Source: Dryocosmus kuriphilus (taxonomy: Eukaryota; Arthropoda; Insecta; Hymenoptera; Cynipidae). Taken from it: 64,000 bases of DNA. The notes under the pieces are model-generated. The model was not told the origin of the DNA, did not search any database, and saw only the letters and a list, made by a program, of their open reading frames with translations. This document shows, one piece after another, positions 1 through 13,500 of the stretch. Location: positions 182,902,001-182,966,000 of the forward strand of contig CM076190.1 in assembly GCA_038277395.1 (NCBI GenBank), given 5' to 3'. Within the stretch, counting starts at the first letter, position 1. Each line of letters opens with the position of its first letter. A program made the translations under genes and the position numbers.

Positions 1-3000
1 TATTTTTTTCATAGGATGCGCATTTTTTGAGATATTTCGATGTCTCAAGTTAAGAAAAACAATTTCATTTTTCGCAATTTCAGCGTCATCTATCGCGAAT
101 TGAAAAAAATTTTTCGAATAAAACTTACGTATTTCATAAAGGAGAATCTGAATCTGTGATAAGAAATTGGGGTTGCCATTTGAAATTACAAAGTTATCCT
201 CACCCCTGCCTCCTGGGGGTTGGGGTGGGGCAAATTTTAAAAAAAAATCGTTTTTTTTTTTCCCCCTCGAAAATAAAAAGTTCTTATTACAGATATTTTT
301 TTCATAGGATGCGCATTTTTTGAGATATTTCGATGTCTCAAGTTAAAAAAAACAATTTCATTTTTCGCAATTTCAGCGCCATCTATCGCGAATTGAAAAA
401 AATTTTTCGAATAAAACTTACGTATTTCATAAAGGAGAATCTGAATCTGTGATAAGAAATTGGGGTTGCCATTTGAAATTACAAAGTTATCCCCACCCCT
501 GCCTCCTCCTGGGGTTTGGGGTGGTTTAAATTTAAAAAAAATCGTTTTTCCCCCTTGAAAATAAAAAGTTCTTATTACAGATATTTTTTTCATAGGATGC
601 GCATTTTTTGAGATATTTCGATGTCTCAAGTTAAAAAAACAATTCATTTTTTTTCGCAATTTCAGCGTCATCTATCGCGAATTGAAAAAAATTTTTCGAA
701 TAAAACTTACGTATTTCATAAAGGAGAATCTGAATCTGTGATAAGAAATTGGGGTTGCCATTTGAAATTACAAAGTTATCCCCACCCCTGCCTCCTGGGG
801 TTTGGGGTGGTTTAAATTTAAAAAAAATCGTTTTTCCCCCTTGAAAATAAAAAGTTCTTATTACAGATATTTTTTTCATAGGATGCGCATTTTTTGAGAT
901 ATTTCGATGTCTCAAGTTAAAAAAAACAATTTCATTTTTCGCAATTTCAGCGTCATCTATCGCGAATTGAAAAAAATTTTTCGAATAAAACTTACGTATT
1001 TCATAAAGGAGAATCTGAATCTGTGATAAGAAATTGGGGTTGCCATTTGAAATTACAAAGTTATCCCCACCCCTGCCTCCTGGGGGTTTGGGGTGGTTTA
1101 AATTTAAAAAAAATCGTTTTTCCCCCTTGAAAATAAAAAGTTCTTATTACAGATATTTTTTTCATAGGATGCGCATTTTTTGAGATATTTCGATGTCTCA
1201 AGTTAAAAAAAACAATTTCATTTTTCGCAATTTCAGCGTCATCTATCGCGAATTGAAAAAAATTTTTCGAATAAAACTTACGTATTTCATAAAGGAGAAT
1301 CTGAATCTGTGATAAGAAATTGGGGTTGCCATTTGAAATTACAAAGTTATCCCCACCCCTGCCTCCTGGGGGTTGGGGGGGTGGGTTTAAATTTAAAAAA
1401 AAATCGTTTTTCCCCCTTGAAAATAAAAAGTTCTTATTACAGATATTTTTTTCATAGGATGCGCATTTTTTGAGATATTTCGATGTCTCAAGTTAAGAAA
1501 AACAATTTCATTTTTCGCAATTTCAGCGTCATCTATCGCGAATTGAAAAAAATTTTTCGAATAAAACTTACGTATTTCATAAAGGAGAATCTGAATCTGT
1601 GATAAGAAATTGGGGTTGCCATTTGAAATTACAAAGTTATCCCCACCCCTGCCTCCTGGGGTTTGGGGTGGTTTAAATTTAAAAAAAAAAATCGTTTTTC
1701 CCCCTTGAAAATAAAAAGTTCTTATTACAGATATTTTTTTCATAGGATGCGCATTTTTTGAGATATTTCGATGTCTCAAGTTAAGAAAAACAATTTCATT
1801 TTTCGCAATTTCAGCGTCATCTATCGCGAATTGAAAAAAATTTTTCGAGTAAAACTTACGTATTTCATAAAGGAGAATCTGAATCTGTGATAAGAAATTG
1901 GGGTTGCCATTTGAAATTACAAAGTTATCCTCACCCCTGCCTCCTGGGGGTTGGGGTGGGGTAAATTAAAAAAAAAATCGTTTTTCCCCCTTGAAAATAA
2001 AAAGTTCTTATTACAGATATTTTTTTCATAGGATGCGCATTTTTTGAGATATTTCGATGTCTCAAGTTAAAAAAAACAATTTCATTTTTCGCAATTTCAG
2101 CGCCATCTATCGCGAATTGAAAAAAATTTTTCGAATAAAACTTACGTATTTCATAAAGGAGAATCTGAATCTGTGATAAGAAATTGGGGTTGCCATTTGA
2201 AATTACAAAGTTATCCCCACCCCTGCCTCCTGGGGGTTGGGGGTGGTTTAAATTTAAAAAAAATCGTTTTTTCCCCCTTGAAAATAAAAAGTTCTTATTA
2301 CAGATATTTTTTTCATAGGATGCGCATTTTTTGAGATATTTCGATGTCTCAAGTTAAGAAAAACAATTTCATTTTTCGCAATTTCAGCGTCATCTATCGC
2401 GAATTGAAAAAAATTTTTCGAATAAAACTTACGTATTTCATAAAGGAGAATCTGAATCTGTGATAAGAAATTGGGGTTGCCATTTGAAATTACAAAGTTA
2501 TCCTCACCCCTGCCTCCTGGGGGTTGGGGTGGTTTAAATTTAAAAAAAATCGTTTTTCCCCCTCGAAAATAAAAAGTTCTTATTACAGATATTTTTTTCA
2601 TAGGATGCGCATTTTTTTGAGATATTTCGATGTCTCAAGTTAAAAAAAACAATTTCATTTTTCGCAATTTCAGCGCCATCTATCGCGAATTGAAAAAAAT
2701 TTTTCGAATAAAACTTACGTATTTCATAAAGGAGAATCTGAATCTGTGATAAGAAATTGGGGTTGCCATTTGAAATTACAAAGTTATCCCCACCCCTGCC
2801 TCCTGGGGGTTGGGGTGGGGTTTAAATTTAAAAAAAATCGTTTTTTCCCCCTCGAAAATAAAAAGTTCTTATTACAGATATTTTTTTCATAGGATGCGCA
2901 TTTTTTGAGATATTTCGATGTCTCAAGTTAAAAAAAACAATTTCATTTTTCGCAATTTCAGCGCCATCTATCGCGAATTGAAAAAAATTTTTCGAATAAA

Positions 3001-5099
3001 ACTTACGTATTTCATAAAGGAGAATCTGAATCTGTGATAAGAAATTGGGGTTGCCATTTGAAATTACAAAGTTATCCCCACCCCTGCCTCCTGGGGGTTG
3101 GGGTGGGGCAAATTTAAAAAAAAATCGTTTTTCCCCCTCGAAAATAAAAAGTTCTTATTACAGATATTTTTTTCATAGGATGCGCATTTTTTGAGATATT
3201 TCGATGTCTCAAGTTAAAAAAAACAATTTCATTTTTCGCAATTTCAGCGCCATCTATCGCGAATTGAAAAAAATTTTTCGAATAAAACTTACGTATTTCA
3301 TAAAGGAGAATCTGAATCTGTGATAAGAAATTGGGGTTGCCATTTGAAATTACAAAGTTATCCCCACCCCTGCCTCCTGGGGGTTGGGGATGGGGCAAAT
3401 TTAAAAAAAATCGTTTTTCCCCCTCGAAAATAAAAAGTTCTTATTACAGATATTTTTTTCATAGGATGCGCATTTTTTGAGATATTTCGATGTCTCAAGT
3501 TAAAAAAAACAATTTCATTTTTCGCAATTTCAGCGCCATCTATCGCGAATTGAAAAAAATTTTTCGAATAAAACTTACGTATTTCATAAAGGAGAATCTG
3601 AATCTGTGATAAGAAATTGGGGTTGCCATTTGAAATTACAAAGTTATCCCCACCCCTGCCTCCTGGGGGTTTGGGGGGTGGTTTAAATTTAAAAAAAATC
3701 GTTTTTCCCCCTTGAAAATAAAAAGTTCTTATTACAGATATTTTTTTCATAGGATGCGCATTTTTTGAGATATTTCGATGTCTCAAGTTAAAAAAAAACA
3801 ATTTCATTTTTCGCAATTTCAGCGTCATCTATCGCGAATTGAAAAAAATTTTTCGAATAAAACTTACGTATTTCATAAAGGAGAATCTGAATCTGTGATA
3901 AGAAATTGGGGTTGCCATTTGAAATTACAAAGTTATCCTCACCCCTGCCTCCTGGGGGTTGGGGTGGGGTAAATTTAAAAAAAATCGTTTTTCCCCCTTG
4001 AAAATAAAAAGTTCTTATTACAGATATTTTTTTCATAGGATGCGCATTTTTTGAGATATTTCGATGTCTCAAGTTAAGAAAAACAATTTCATTTTTTCGC
4101 AATTTCAGCGTCATCTATCGCGAATTGAAAAAAATTTTTCGAATAAAACTTACGTATTTCATAAAGGAGAATCTGAATCTGTGATAAGAAATTGGGGTTG
4201 CCATTTGAAATTACAAAGTTATCCCCACCCCTGCCTCCTGGGGGTTGGGGTGGGGCAAATTTTAAAAAAAATCGTTTTTCCCCCTCGAAAATAAAAAGTT
4301 CTTATTACAGATATTTTTTTCATAGGATGCGCATTTTTTGAGATATTTCGATGTCTCAAGTTAAAAAAAACAATTTCATTTTTCGCAATTTCAGCGCCAT
4401 CTATCGCGAATTGAAAAAAAATTTTTCGAATAAAACTTACGTATTTCATAAAGGAGAATCTGAATCTGTGATAAGAAATTGGGGTTGCCATTTGAAATTA
4501 CAAAGTTATCCCCACCCCTGCCTCCTGGGGTTGGGGGGTTTAAATTTAAAAAAAATCGTTTTTCCCCCTTGAAAATAAAAAGTTCTTATTACAGATATTT
4601 TTTTCATAGGATGCGCATTTTTTGAGATATTTCGATGTCTCAAGTTAAGAAAAACAATTTCATTTTTCGCAATTTCAGCGTCATCTATCGCGAATTGAAA
4701 AAAATTTTTCGAATAAAACTTACGTATTTCATAAAGGAGAATCTGAATCTGTGATAAGAAATTGGGGTTGCCATTTGAAATTACAAAGTTATCCTCACCC
4801 CTGCCTCCTGGGGGTTGGGGTGGGGTAAATTTAAAAAAAAATCGTTTTTCCCCCTTGAAAATAAAAAGTTCTTATTACAGATATTTTTTTCATAGGATGC
4901 GCATTTTTTGAGATATTTCGATGTCTCAAGTTAAAAAAAACAATTTCATTTTTCGCAATTTCAGCGTCATCTATCGCGAATTGAAAAAAATTTTTCGAAT
5001 AAAACTTACGTATTTCATAAAGGAGAATCTGAATCTGTGATAAGAAATTGGGGTTGCCATTTGAAATTACAAAGTTATCCCCACCCCTGCCTCCTGGGG

Positions 5100-5640
5100 T
5101 TTGGGGGTTGGTTAAATTTTAAAAAAAATCGTTTTTTTTGAAAATAAAAAAGTTTTTTAAAATTTTTTTCAATGAATCGATGTCGTTTTTCCCCCTTGAA
5201 AATAAAAAGTTCTTATAAAGGAGAATTACAGATAATTTTTTCATAGGATGCGTTTTTCCCCCTCGAAAATAAAAAGTTCTTATTACAGATATTTTTTTCA
5301 TAGGATGCGCATTTTTTCGATTTCTCAAGTTAAGAAAAAAAAAAAAATTTCATTTTTTCAGCGTCATCTATCGCGAATTGAAAAAAATTTTTTTACGCAA
5401 TTTCTGAATCTGTGATAAGAAATTGGGGTTGCCATTTGAAATTACAAAGTTATCCTCATACCCCCGCCTCCATCTATCGCGAAAATAAAAAGTTCTTATT
5501 ACAGATAAAAATTTTTTTTTTTCGTCTCAAGTTAAGAATTTGAAAAACAATTTCATTTTTCGCAAAGCGTCATCTACTTACATTTTTCGCAATTTAAATC
5601 GCGAATTGAAAAAAATTTTTCGAATAAAACTTACGTATTT
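5100..5640. repeat. Scrambled segment of the satellite array
   Basis: The regular order of unit blocks breaks down here. The TCGAAAATAAAAAGTTCTTA block occurs several times in a row, fragments of the CATCTATCGCGAA block appear out of order, and there are extra A and T runs. Regular units resume at about 5590. This could be a rearrangement hot spot, a recombination relic, or a consensus error in a hard-to-assemble repeat. Confidence 0.75.
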
Positions 5641-8600
5641 CATAAAGGAGAATCTGAATCTGTGATAAGAAATTGGGGTTGCCATTTGAAATTACAAAGT
5701 TATCCCCCACCCCTGCCTCCTGGGGGTTGGGGTGGGGCAAATTTAAAAAAAATCGTTTTTTCCCCCTCGAAAATAAAAAGTTCTTATTACAGATATTTTT
5801 TTCATAGGATGCGCATTTTTTGAGATATTTCGATGTCTCAAGTTAAAAAAAACAATTTCATTTTTCGCAATTTCAGCGCCATCTATCGCGAATTGAAAAA
5901 AATTTTTCGAAGAAAAAAACTTACGTATTTCATAAAGGAGAATCTGAATCTGAATCTGTGATAAGAAATTGGGGTTGCCATTTGAAATTACAAAGTTATC
6001 CCCACCCCTGCCTCCTGGGGGTTGGGGTGGGCAAATTTAAAAAAAATCGTTTTTTCCCCCTTGAAAATAAAAAGTTCTTATTACAGATATTTTTTTTTCA
6101 TAGGATGCGCATTTTTTGAGATATTTCGATGTCTCAAGTTAAAAAAAACAATTTCATTTTTCGCAATTTCAGCGTCATCTATCGCGAATTGAAAAAAATT
6201 TTTCGAATAAAACTTACGTATTTCATAAAGGAGAATCTGAATCTGTGATAAGAAATTGGGGTTGCCATTTGAAATTACAAAGTTATCCCCACCCCTGCCT
6301 CCTGGGGGTTGGGGTGGGGTAAATTTAAAAAAAATCGTTTTTCCCCCTTGAAAATAAAAAGTTCTTATTACAGATATTTTTTTCATAGGATGCGCATTTT
6401 TTGAGATATTTCGATGTCTCAAGTTAAAAAAAACAATTTCATTTTTCGCAATTTCAGCGTCATCTATCGCGAATTGAAAAAAATTTTTCGAATAAAACTT
6501 ACGTATTTCATAAAGGAGAATCTGAATCTGTGATAAGAAATTGGGGTTGCCATTTGAAATTACAAAGTTATCCCACCCCTGCCTCCTGGGGGTTGGGGTG
6601 GGGTTTAAATTTAAAAAAAAAATCGTTTTTCCCCCTCGAAAATAAAAAGTTCTTATTACAGATATTTTTTTCATAGGATGCGCATTTTTTGAGATATTTC
6701 GATGTCTCAAGTTAAAAAAAACAATTTCATTTTTCGCAATTTCAGCGCCATCTATCGCGAATTGAAAAAAATTTTTCGAATAAAACTTACGTATTTCATA
6801 AAGGAGAATCTGAATCTGTGATAAGAAATTGGGGTTGCCATTTGAAATTACAAAGTTATCCCCACCCCTGCCTCCTGGGGGTTTGGGGTGGGTTAAATTT
6901 AAAAAAAATCGTTTTTTCCCCCTCGAAAATAAAAAGTTCTTATTACAGATATTTTTTTCATAGGATGCGCATTTTTTGAGATATTTCGATGTCTCAAGTT
7001 AAAAAAAACAATTTCATTTTTCGCAATTTCAGCGTCATCTATCGCGAATTGAAAAAAATTTTTCGAATAAAACTTACGTATTTCATAAAGGAGAATCTGA
7101 ATCTGTGATAAGAAATTGGGGTTGCCATTTGAAATTACAAAGTTATCCCACCCCTGCCTCCTGGGGGTTGGGGTGGGGTAAATTTAAAAAAAATCGTTTT
7201 TCCCCCTCGAAAATAAAAAGTTCTTATTACAGATATTTTTTTCATAGGATGCGCATTTTTTGAGATATTTCGATGTCTCAAGTTAAAAAAAACAATTTCA
7301 TTTTTCGCAATTTCAGCGCCATCTATCGCGAATTGAAAAAAATTTTTCGAATAAAACTTACGTATTTCATAAAGGAGAATCTGAATCTGTGATAAGAAAT
7401 TGGGGTTGCCATTTGAAATTACAAAGTTATCCCCACCCCTGCCTCCTGGGGTTGGGGTGGGGCAATTTTAAAAAAAATCGTTTTTCCCCCTCGAAAATAA
7501 AAAGTTCTTATTACAGATATTTTTTTCATAGGATGCGCATTTTTTGAGATATTTCGATGTCTCAAGTTAAAAAAAAACAATTTCATTTTTCGCAATTTCA
7601 GCGCCATCTATCGCGAATTGAAAAAAATTTTTCGAATAAAACTTACGTATTTCATAAAGGAGAATCTGAATCTGTGATAAGAAATTGGGGTTGCCATTTG
7701 AAATTACAAAGTTATCCCCACCCCTGCCTCCTGGGGTTTGGGGTGGTTTAAATTTAAAAAAAATCGTTTTTTCCCCTTGAAAATAAAAAGTTCTTATTAC
7801 AGATATTTTTTTCATAGGATGCGCATTTTTTGAGATATTTCGATGTCTCAAGTTAAAAAAAACAATTTCATTTTTCGCAATTTCAGCGTCATCTATCGCG
7901 AATTGAAAAAAATTTTTCGAATAAAACTTACGTATTTCATAAAGGAGAATCTGAATCTGTGATAAGAAATTGGGGTTGCCATTTGAAATTACAAAGTTAT
8001 CCCCACCCCTGCCTCCTGGGGTTTGGGGTGGTTTAAATTTAAAAAAAATCGTTTTTTTCCCCCTTGAAAATAAAAAGTTCTTATTACAGATATTTTTTTC
8101 ATAGGATGCGCATTTTTTGAGATATTTCGATGTCTCAAGTTAAAAAAAACAATTTCATTTTTCGCAATTTCAGCGTCATCTATCGCGAATTGAAAAAAAT
8201 TTTTCGAATAAAACTTACGTATTTCATAAAGGAGAATCTGAATCTGTGATAAGAAATTGGGGTTGCCATTTGAAATTACAAAGTTATCCCACCCCTGCCT
8301 CCTGGGGGTTTGGGGGGGGTTTAAATTTAAAAAAAATCGTTTTTCCCCCTTGAAAATAAAAAGTTCTTATTACAGATATTTTTTTCATAGGATGCGCATT
8401 TTTTGAGATATTTCGATGTCTCAAGTTAAAAAAAACAATTTCATTTTTCGCAATTTCAGCGTCATCTATCGCGAATTGAAAAAAAATTTTTCGAATAAAA
8501 CTTACGTATTTCATAAAGGAGAATCTGAATCTGTGATAAGAAATTGGGGTTGCCATTTGAAATTACAAAGTTATCCCCACCCCTGCCTCCTGGGGTTTGG

Positions 8601-10074
8601 GGTGGGGCAAATTTAAAAAAAATCGTTTTTTTTCCCCCTCGAAAATAAAAAGTTCTTATTACAGATATTTTTTTCATAGGATGCGCATTTTTTGAGATAT
8701 TTCGATGTCTCAAGTTAAAAAAAACAATTTCATTTTTCGCAATTTCAGCGCCATCTATCGCGAATTGAAAAAAATTTTTCGAATAAAACTTACGTATTTC
8801 ATAAAGGAGAATCTGAATCTGTGATAAGAAATTGGGGTTGCCATTTGAAATTACAAAGTTATCCCCACCCCTGCCTCCTGGGGTTTGGGGTGGTTTAAAT
8901 TTAAAAAAAATCGTTTTTTTTTTTTTTTTCCCCCTCGAAAATAAAAAGTTCTTATTACAGATATTTTTTTCATAGGATGCGCATTTTTTGAGATATTTCG
9001 ATGTCTCAAGTTAAAAAAAACAATTTCATTTTTCGCAATTTCAGCGCCATCTATCGCGAATTGAAAAAAATTTTTCGAATAAAACTTACGTATTTCATAA
9101 AGGAGAATCTGAATCTGTGATAAGAAATTGGGGTTGCCATTTGAAATTACAAAGTTATCCCCACCCCTGCCTCCTGGGGGTTGGGGTGGGGCAAATTTAA
9201 AAAAAATCGTTTTTCCCCCTTCGAAAATAAAAAGTTCTTATTACAGATATTTTTTTCATAGGATGCGCATTTTTTGAGATATTTCGATGTCTCAAGTTAA
9301 AAAAAACAATTTCATTTTTCGCAATTTCAGCGTCATCTATCGCGAATTGAAAAAAATTTTTCGAATAAAACTTACGTATTTCATAAAGGAGAATCTGAAT
9401 CTGTGATAAGAAATTGGGGTTGCCATTTGAAATTACAAAGTTATCCCCCACCCCTGCCTCCTGGGGGTTGGGGGGGGTTTAAATTTAAAAAAAATCGTTT
9501 TTCCCCCTCGAAAATAAAAAGTTCTTATTACAGATATTTTTTTCATAGGATGCGCATTTTTTGAGATATTTCGATGTCTCAAGTTAAAAAAAACACAATT
9601 TCATTTTTTCGCAATTTCAGCGTCATCTATCGCGAATTGAAAAAAATTTTTCGAATAAAACTTACGTATTTCATAAAGGAGAATCTGAATCTGTGATAAG
9701 AAATTGGGGTTGCCATTTGAAATTACAAAGTTATCCCCACCCCTGCCTCCTGGGGTTGGGGTGGGGTTTAAATTTAAAAAAAAATCGTTTTTTCCCCCTT
9801 GAAAATAAAAAGTTCTTATTACAGATATTTTTTTCATAGGATGCGCATTTTTTGAGATATTTCGATGTCTCAAGTTAAAAAAAACAATTTCATTTTTCGC
9901 AATTTCAGCGCCATCTATCGCGAATTGAAAAAAATTTTTCGAATAAAACTTACGTATTTCATAAAGGAGAATCTGAATCTGTGATAAGAAATTGGGGTTG
10001 CCATTTGAAATTACAAAGTTATCCCCACCCCTGCCTCCTGGGGTTTGGGGTGGGGCAAATTTAAAAAAAATCGT

Positions 10075-10540
10075 TTTTTTTCCCCCTCGAAAATAAAAAG
10101 TTCTTTATTACAGATATTTTTCATAGGATGCGCATTTTTTGAGATATTTCGATGTCTCAAGTTAAAAAAAACAATTTCATTTTTCGCAATTTCAGCGCCA
10201 TCTATCCGAATTGAAAAAAATTTTTCGAATAAAACTTACGTATTTTAAAGGAGAATCTGAATCTGTGATAAGAAATTGGGGTTGCCATTTGAAATTACAA
10301 AGTTATCCCCACCCCTGCCTCCTGGGGTTTGGGGTGGTTTAAATTTAAAAAAAATTTTTTTTTCCCCCTTGAAAATAAAAAGTTCTTATTTATTTTTTTC
10401 ATAGGATGCGCATTTTTTTTGAGATGCCAGAAATTTCGATGTCTCAATCGTTTTTTAAAATAAAAACAATTTCAGATATTTTTTTCGCAATTTCAGCGTC
10501 ATCTATCGCAGCGCCATCTATCGCGAATTGAAAAAAATTT
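10075..10540. repeat. Second scrambled segment of the satellite array
   Basis: Unit order is disturbed again: a shortened CAGATATTTTTCATAGG block, a partly deleted TATCCGAATTG block at about 10203, and a duplicated AGCGTCATCTATCGC / AGCGCCATCTATCGC pair near 10495-10525. Regular units flank it on both sides. Confidence 0.7.
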
Positions 10541-13500
10541 TTCGAATAAAACTTACGTATTTCATAAAGGAGAATCTGAATCTGTGATAAGAAATTGGGG
10601 TTGCCATTTGAAATTACAAAGGGTTATCCCCACCCCTGCCTCCTGGGGGTTGGGGTGGTTTAAATTTAAAAAAAATCGTTTTTCCCCCTTGAAAATAAAA
10701 AGTTCTTATTACAGATATTTTTTTCATAGGATGCGCATTTTTTGAGATATTTCGATGTCTCAAGTTAAAAAAAACAATTTCATTTTTCGCAATTTCAGCG
10801 TCATCTATCGCGAATTGAAAAAAATTTTTCGAATAAAACTTACGTATTTCATAAAGGAGAATCTGAATCTGTGATAAGAAATTGGGGTTGCCATTTGAAA
10901 TTACAAAGTTATCCCCACCCCTGCCTCCTGGGGGTTGGGGTGGGGTTTAAATTTAAAAAAAAAAATCGTTTTTCCCCCTTGAAAATAAAAAGTTCTTATT
11001 ACAGATATTTTTTTCATAGGATGCGCATTTTTTGAGATATTTCGATGTCTCAAGTTAAAAAAAACAATTTCATTTTTCGCAATTTCAGCGTCATCTATCG
11101 CGAATTGAAAAAAATTTTTCGAATAAAACTTACGTATTTCATAAAGGAGAATCTGAATCTGTGATAAGAAATTGGGGTTGCCATTTGAAATTACAAAGTT
11201 ATCCCCACCCCTGCCTCCTGGGGTTGGGGTGGGTTTAAATTTAAAAAAAATCGTTTTTCCCCCTTGAAAATAAAAAGTTCTTATTACAGATATTTTTTTC
11301 ATAGGATGCGCATTTTTTGAGATATTTCGATGTCTCAAGTTAAAAAAACAATTTCATTTTTCGCAATTTCAGCGTCATCTATCGCGAATTGAAAAAAATT
11401 TTTCGAATAAAACTTACGTATTTCATAAAGGAGAATCTGAATCTGTGATAAGAAATTGGGGTTGCCATTTGAAATTACAAAGTTATCCTCACCCCTGCCT
11501 CCTGGGGGTTGGGGTGGTTTAAATTTAAAAAAAAATCGTTTTTCCCCCTTGAAAATAAAAAGTTCTTATTACAGATATTTTTTTCATAGGATGCGCATTT
11601 TTTGAGATATTTCGATGTCTCAAGTTAAAAAAAACAATTTCATTTTTCGCAATTTCAGCGCCATCTATCGCGAATTGAAAAAAATTTTTCGAATAAAACT
11701 TACGTATTTCATAAAGGAGAATCTGAATCTGTGATAAGAAATTGGGGTTGCCATTTGAAATTACAAAGTTATCCCCACCCCTGCCTCCTGGGGGGGGTTG
11801 GGGTGGTCGAAAATAAATTTAAAAAAAATCGTTTTTCCCCCTCGAAAATAAAAAGTTCTTATTACAGATATTTTTTTCATAGGATGCGCATTTTTTGAGA
11901 TATTTCGATGTCTCAAGTTAAAAAAACAATTTCATTTTTCGCAATTTCAGCGCCATCTATCGCGAATTGAAAAAAATTTTTCGAATAAAACTTACGTATT
12001 TCATAAAGGAGAATCTGAATCTGTGATAAGAAATTGGGGTTGCCATTTGAAATTACAAAGTTATCCTCACCCCTGCCTCCTGGGGGTTGGGGTGGGGTAA
12101 ATTTAAAAAAAATTTTTTTTCCTTTTTTTTTTTTTTTTTTTTCCCCCTCGAAAATAAAAAGTTCTTATTACAGATATTTTTTTCATAGGATGCGCATTTT
12201 TTGAGATATTTCGATGTCTCAAGTTAAAAAAAACAATTTCATTTTTCGCAATTTCAGCGCCATCTATCGCGAATTGAAAAAAATTTTTCGAATAAAACTT
12301 ACGTATTTCATAAAGGAGAATCTGAATCTGTGATAAGAAATTGGGGTTGCCATTTGAAATTACAAAGTTATCCCCACCCCTGCCTCCTGGGGGTTGGGAT
12401 GGGGCAAATTTAAAAAAAATCGTTTTTCCCCCTCGAAAATAAAAAGTTCTTATTACAGATATTTTTTTCATAGGATGCGCATTTTTTGAGATATTTCGAT
12501 GTCTCAAGTTAAAAAAAACAATTTCATTTTTCGCAATTTCAGCGCCATCTATCGCGAATTGAAAAAAATTTTTCGAATAAAACTTACGTATTTCATAAAG
12601 GAGAATCTGAATCTGTGATAAGAAATTGGGGTTGCCATTTGAAATTACAAAGTTATCCCCACCCCTGCCTCCTGGGGTTGGGGGTGGTTTAAATTTAAAA
12701 AAAAATCGTTTTTCCCCCTTGAAAATAAAAAGTTCTTATTACAGATATTTTTTTCATAGGATGCGCATTTTTTGAGATATTTCGATGTCTCAAGTTAAAA
12801 AAAACAATTTCATTTTTCGCAATTTCAGCGTCATCTATCGCGAATTGAAAAAAATTTTTCGAATAAAACTTACGTATTTCATAAAGGAGAATCTGAATCT
12901 GTGATAAGAAATTGGGGTTGCCATTTGAAATTACAAAGTTATCCCCACCCCTGCCTCCTGGGGGTTGGGGTGGGGTTTAAATTTAAAAAAAAAATCGTTT
13001 TTCCCCCTTGAAAATAAAAAGTTCTTATTACAGATATTTTTTTCATAGGATGCGCATTTTTTGAGATATTTCGATGTCTCAAGTTAAGAAAAACAATTTC
13101 ATTTTTCGCAATTTCAGCGTCATCTATCGCGAATTGAAAAAAATTTTTCGAATAAAACTTACGTATTTCATAAAGGAGAATCTGAATCTGTGATAAGAAA
13201 TTGGGGTTGCCATTTGAAATTACAAAGTTATCCTCACCCCTGCCTCCTGGGGGTTGGGGTGGGGCAAATTTAAAAAAAAATCGTTTTTCCCCCTCGAAAA
13301 TAAAAAGTTCTTATTACAGATATTTTTTTTCATAGGATGCGCATTTTTTGAGATATTTCGATGTCTCAAGTTAAAAAAAACAATTTCATTTTTCGCAATT
13401 TCAGCGCCATCTATCGCGAATTGAAAAAAATTTTTCGAATAAAACTTACGTATTTCATAAAGGAGAATCTGAATCTGTGATAAGAAATTGGGGTTGCCAT

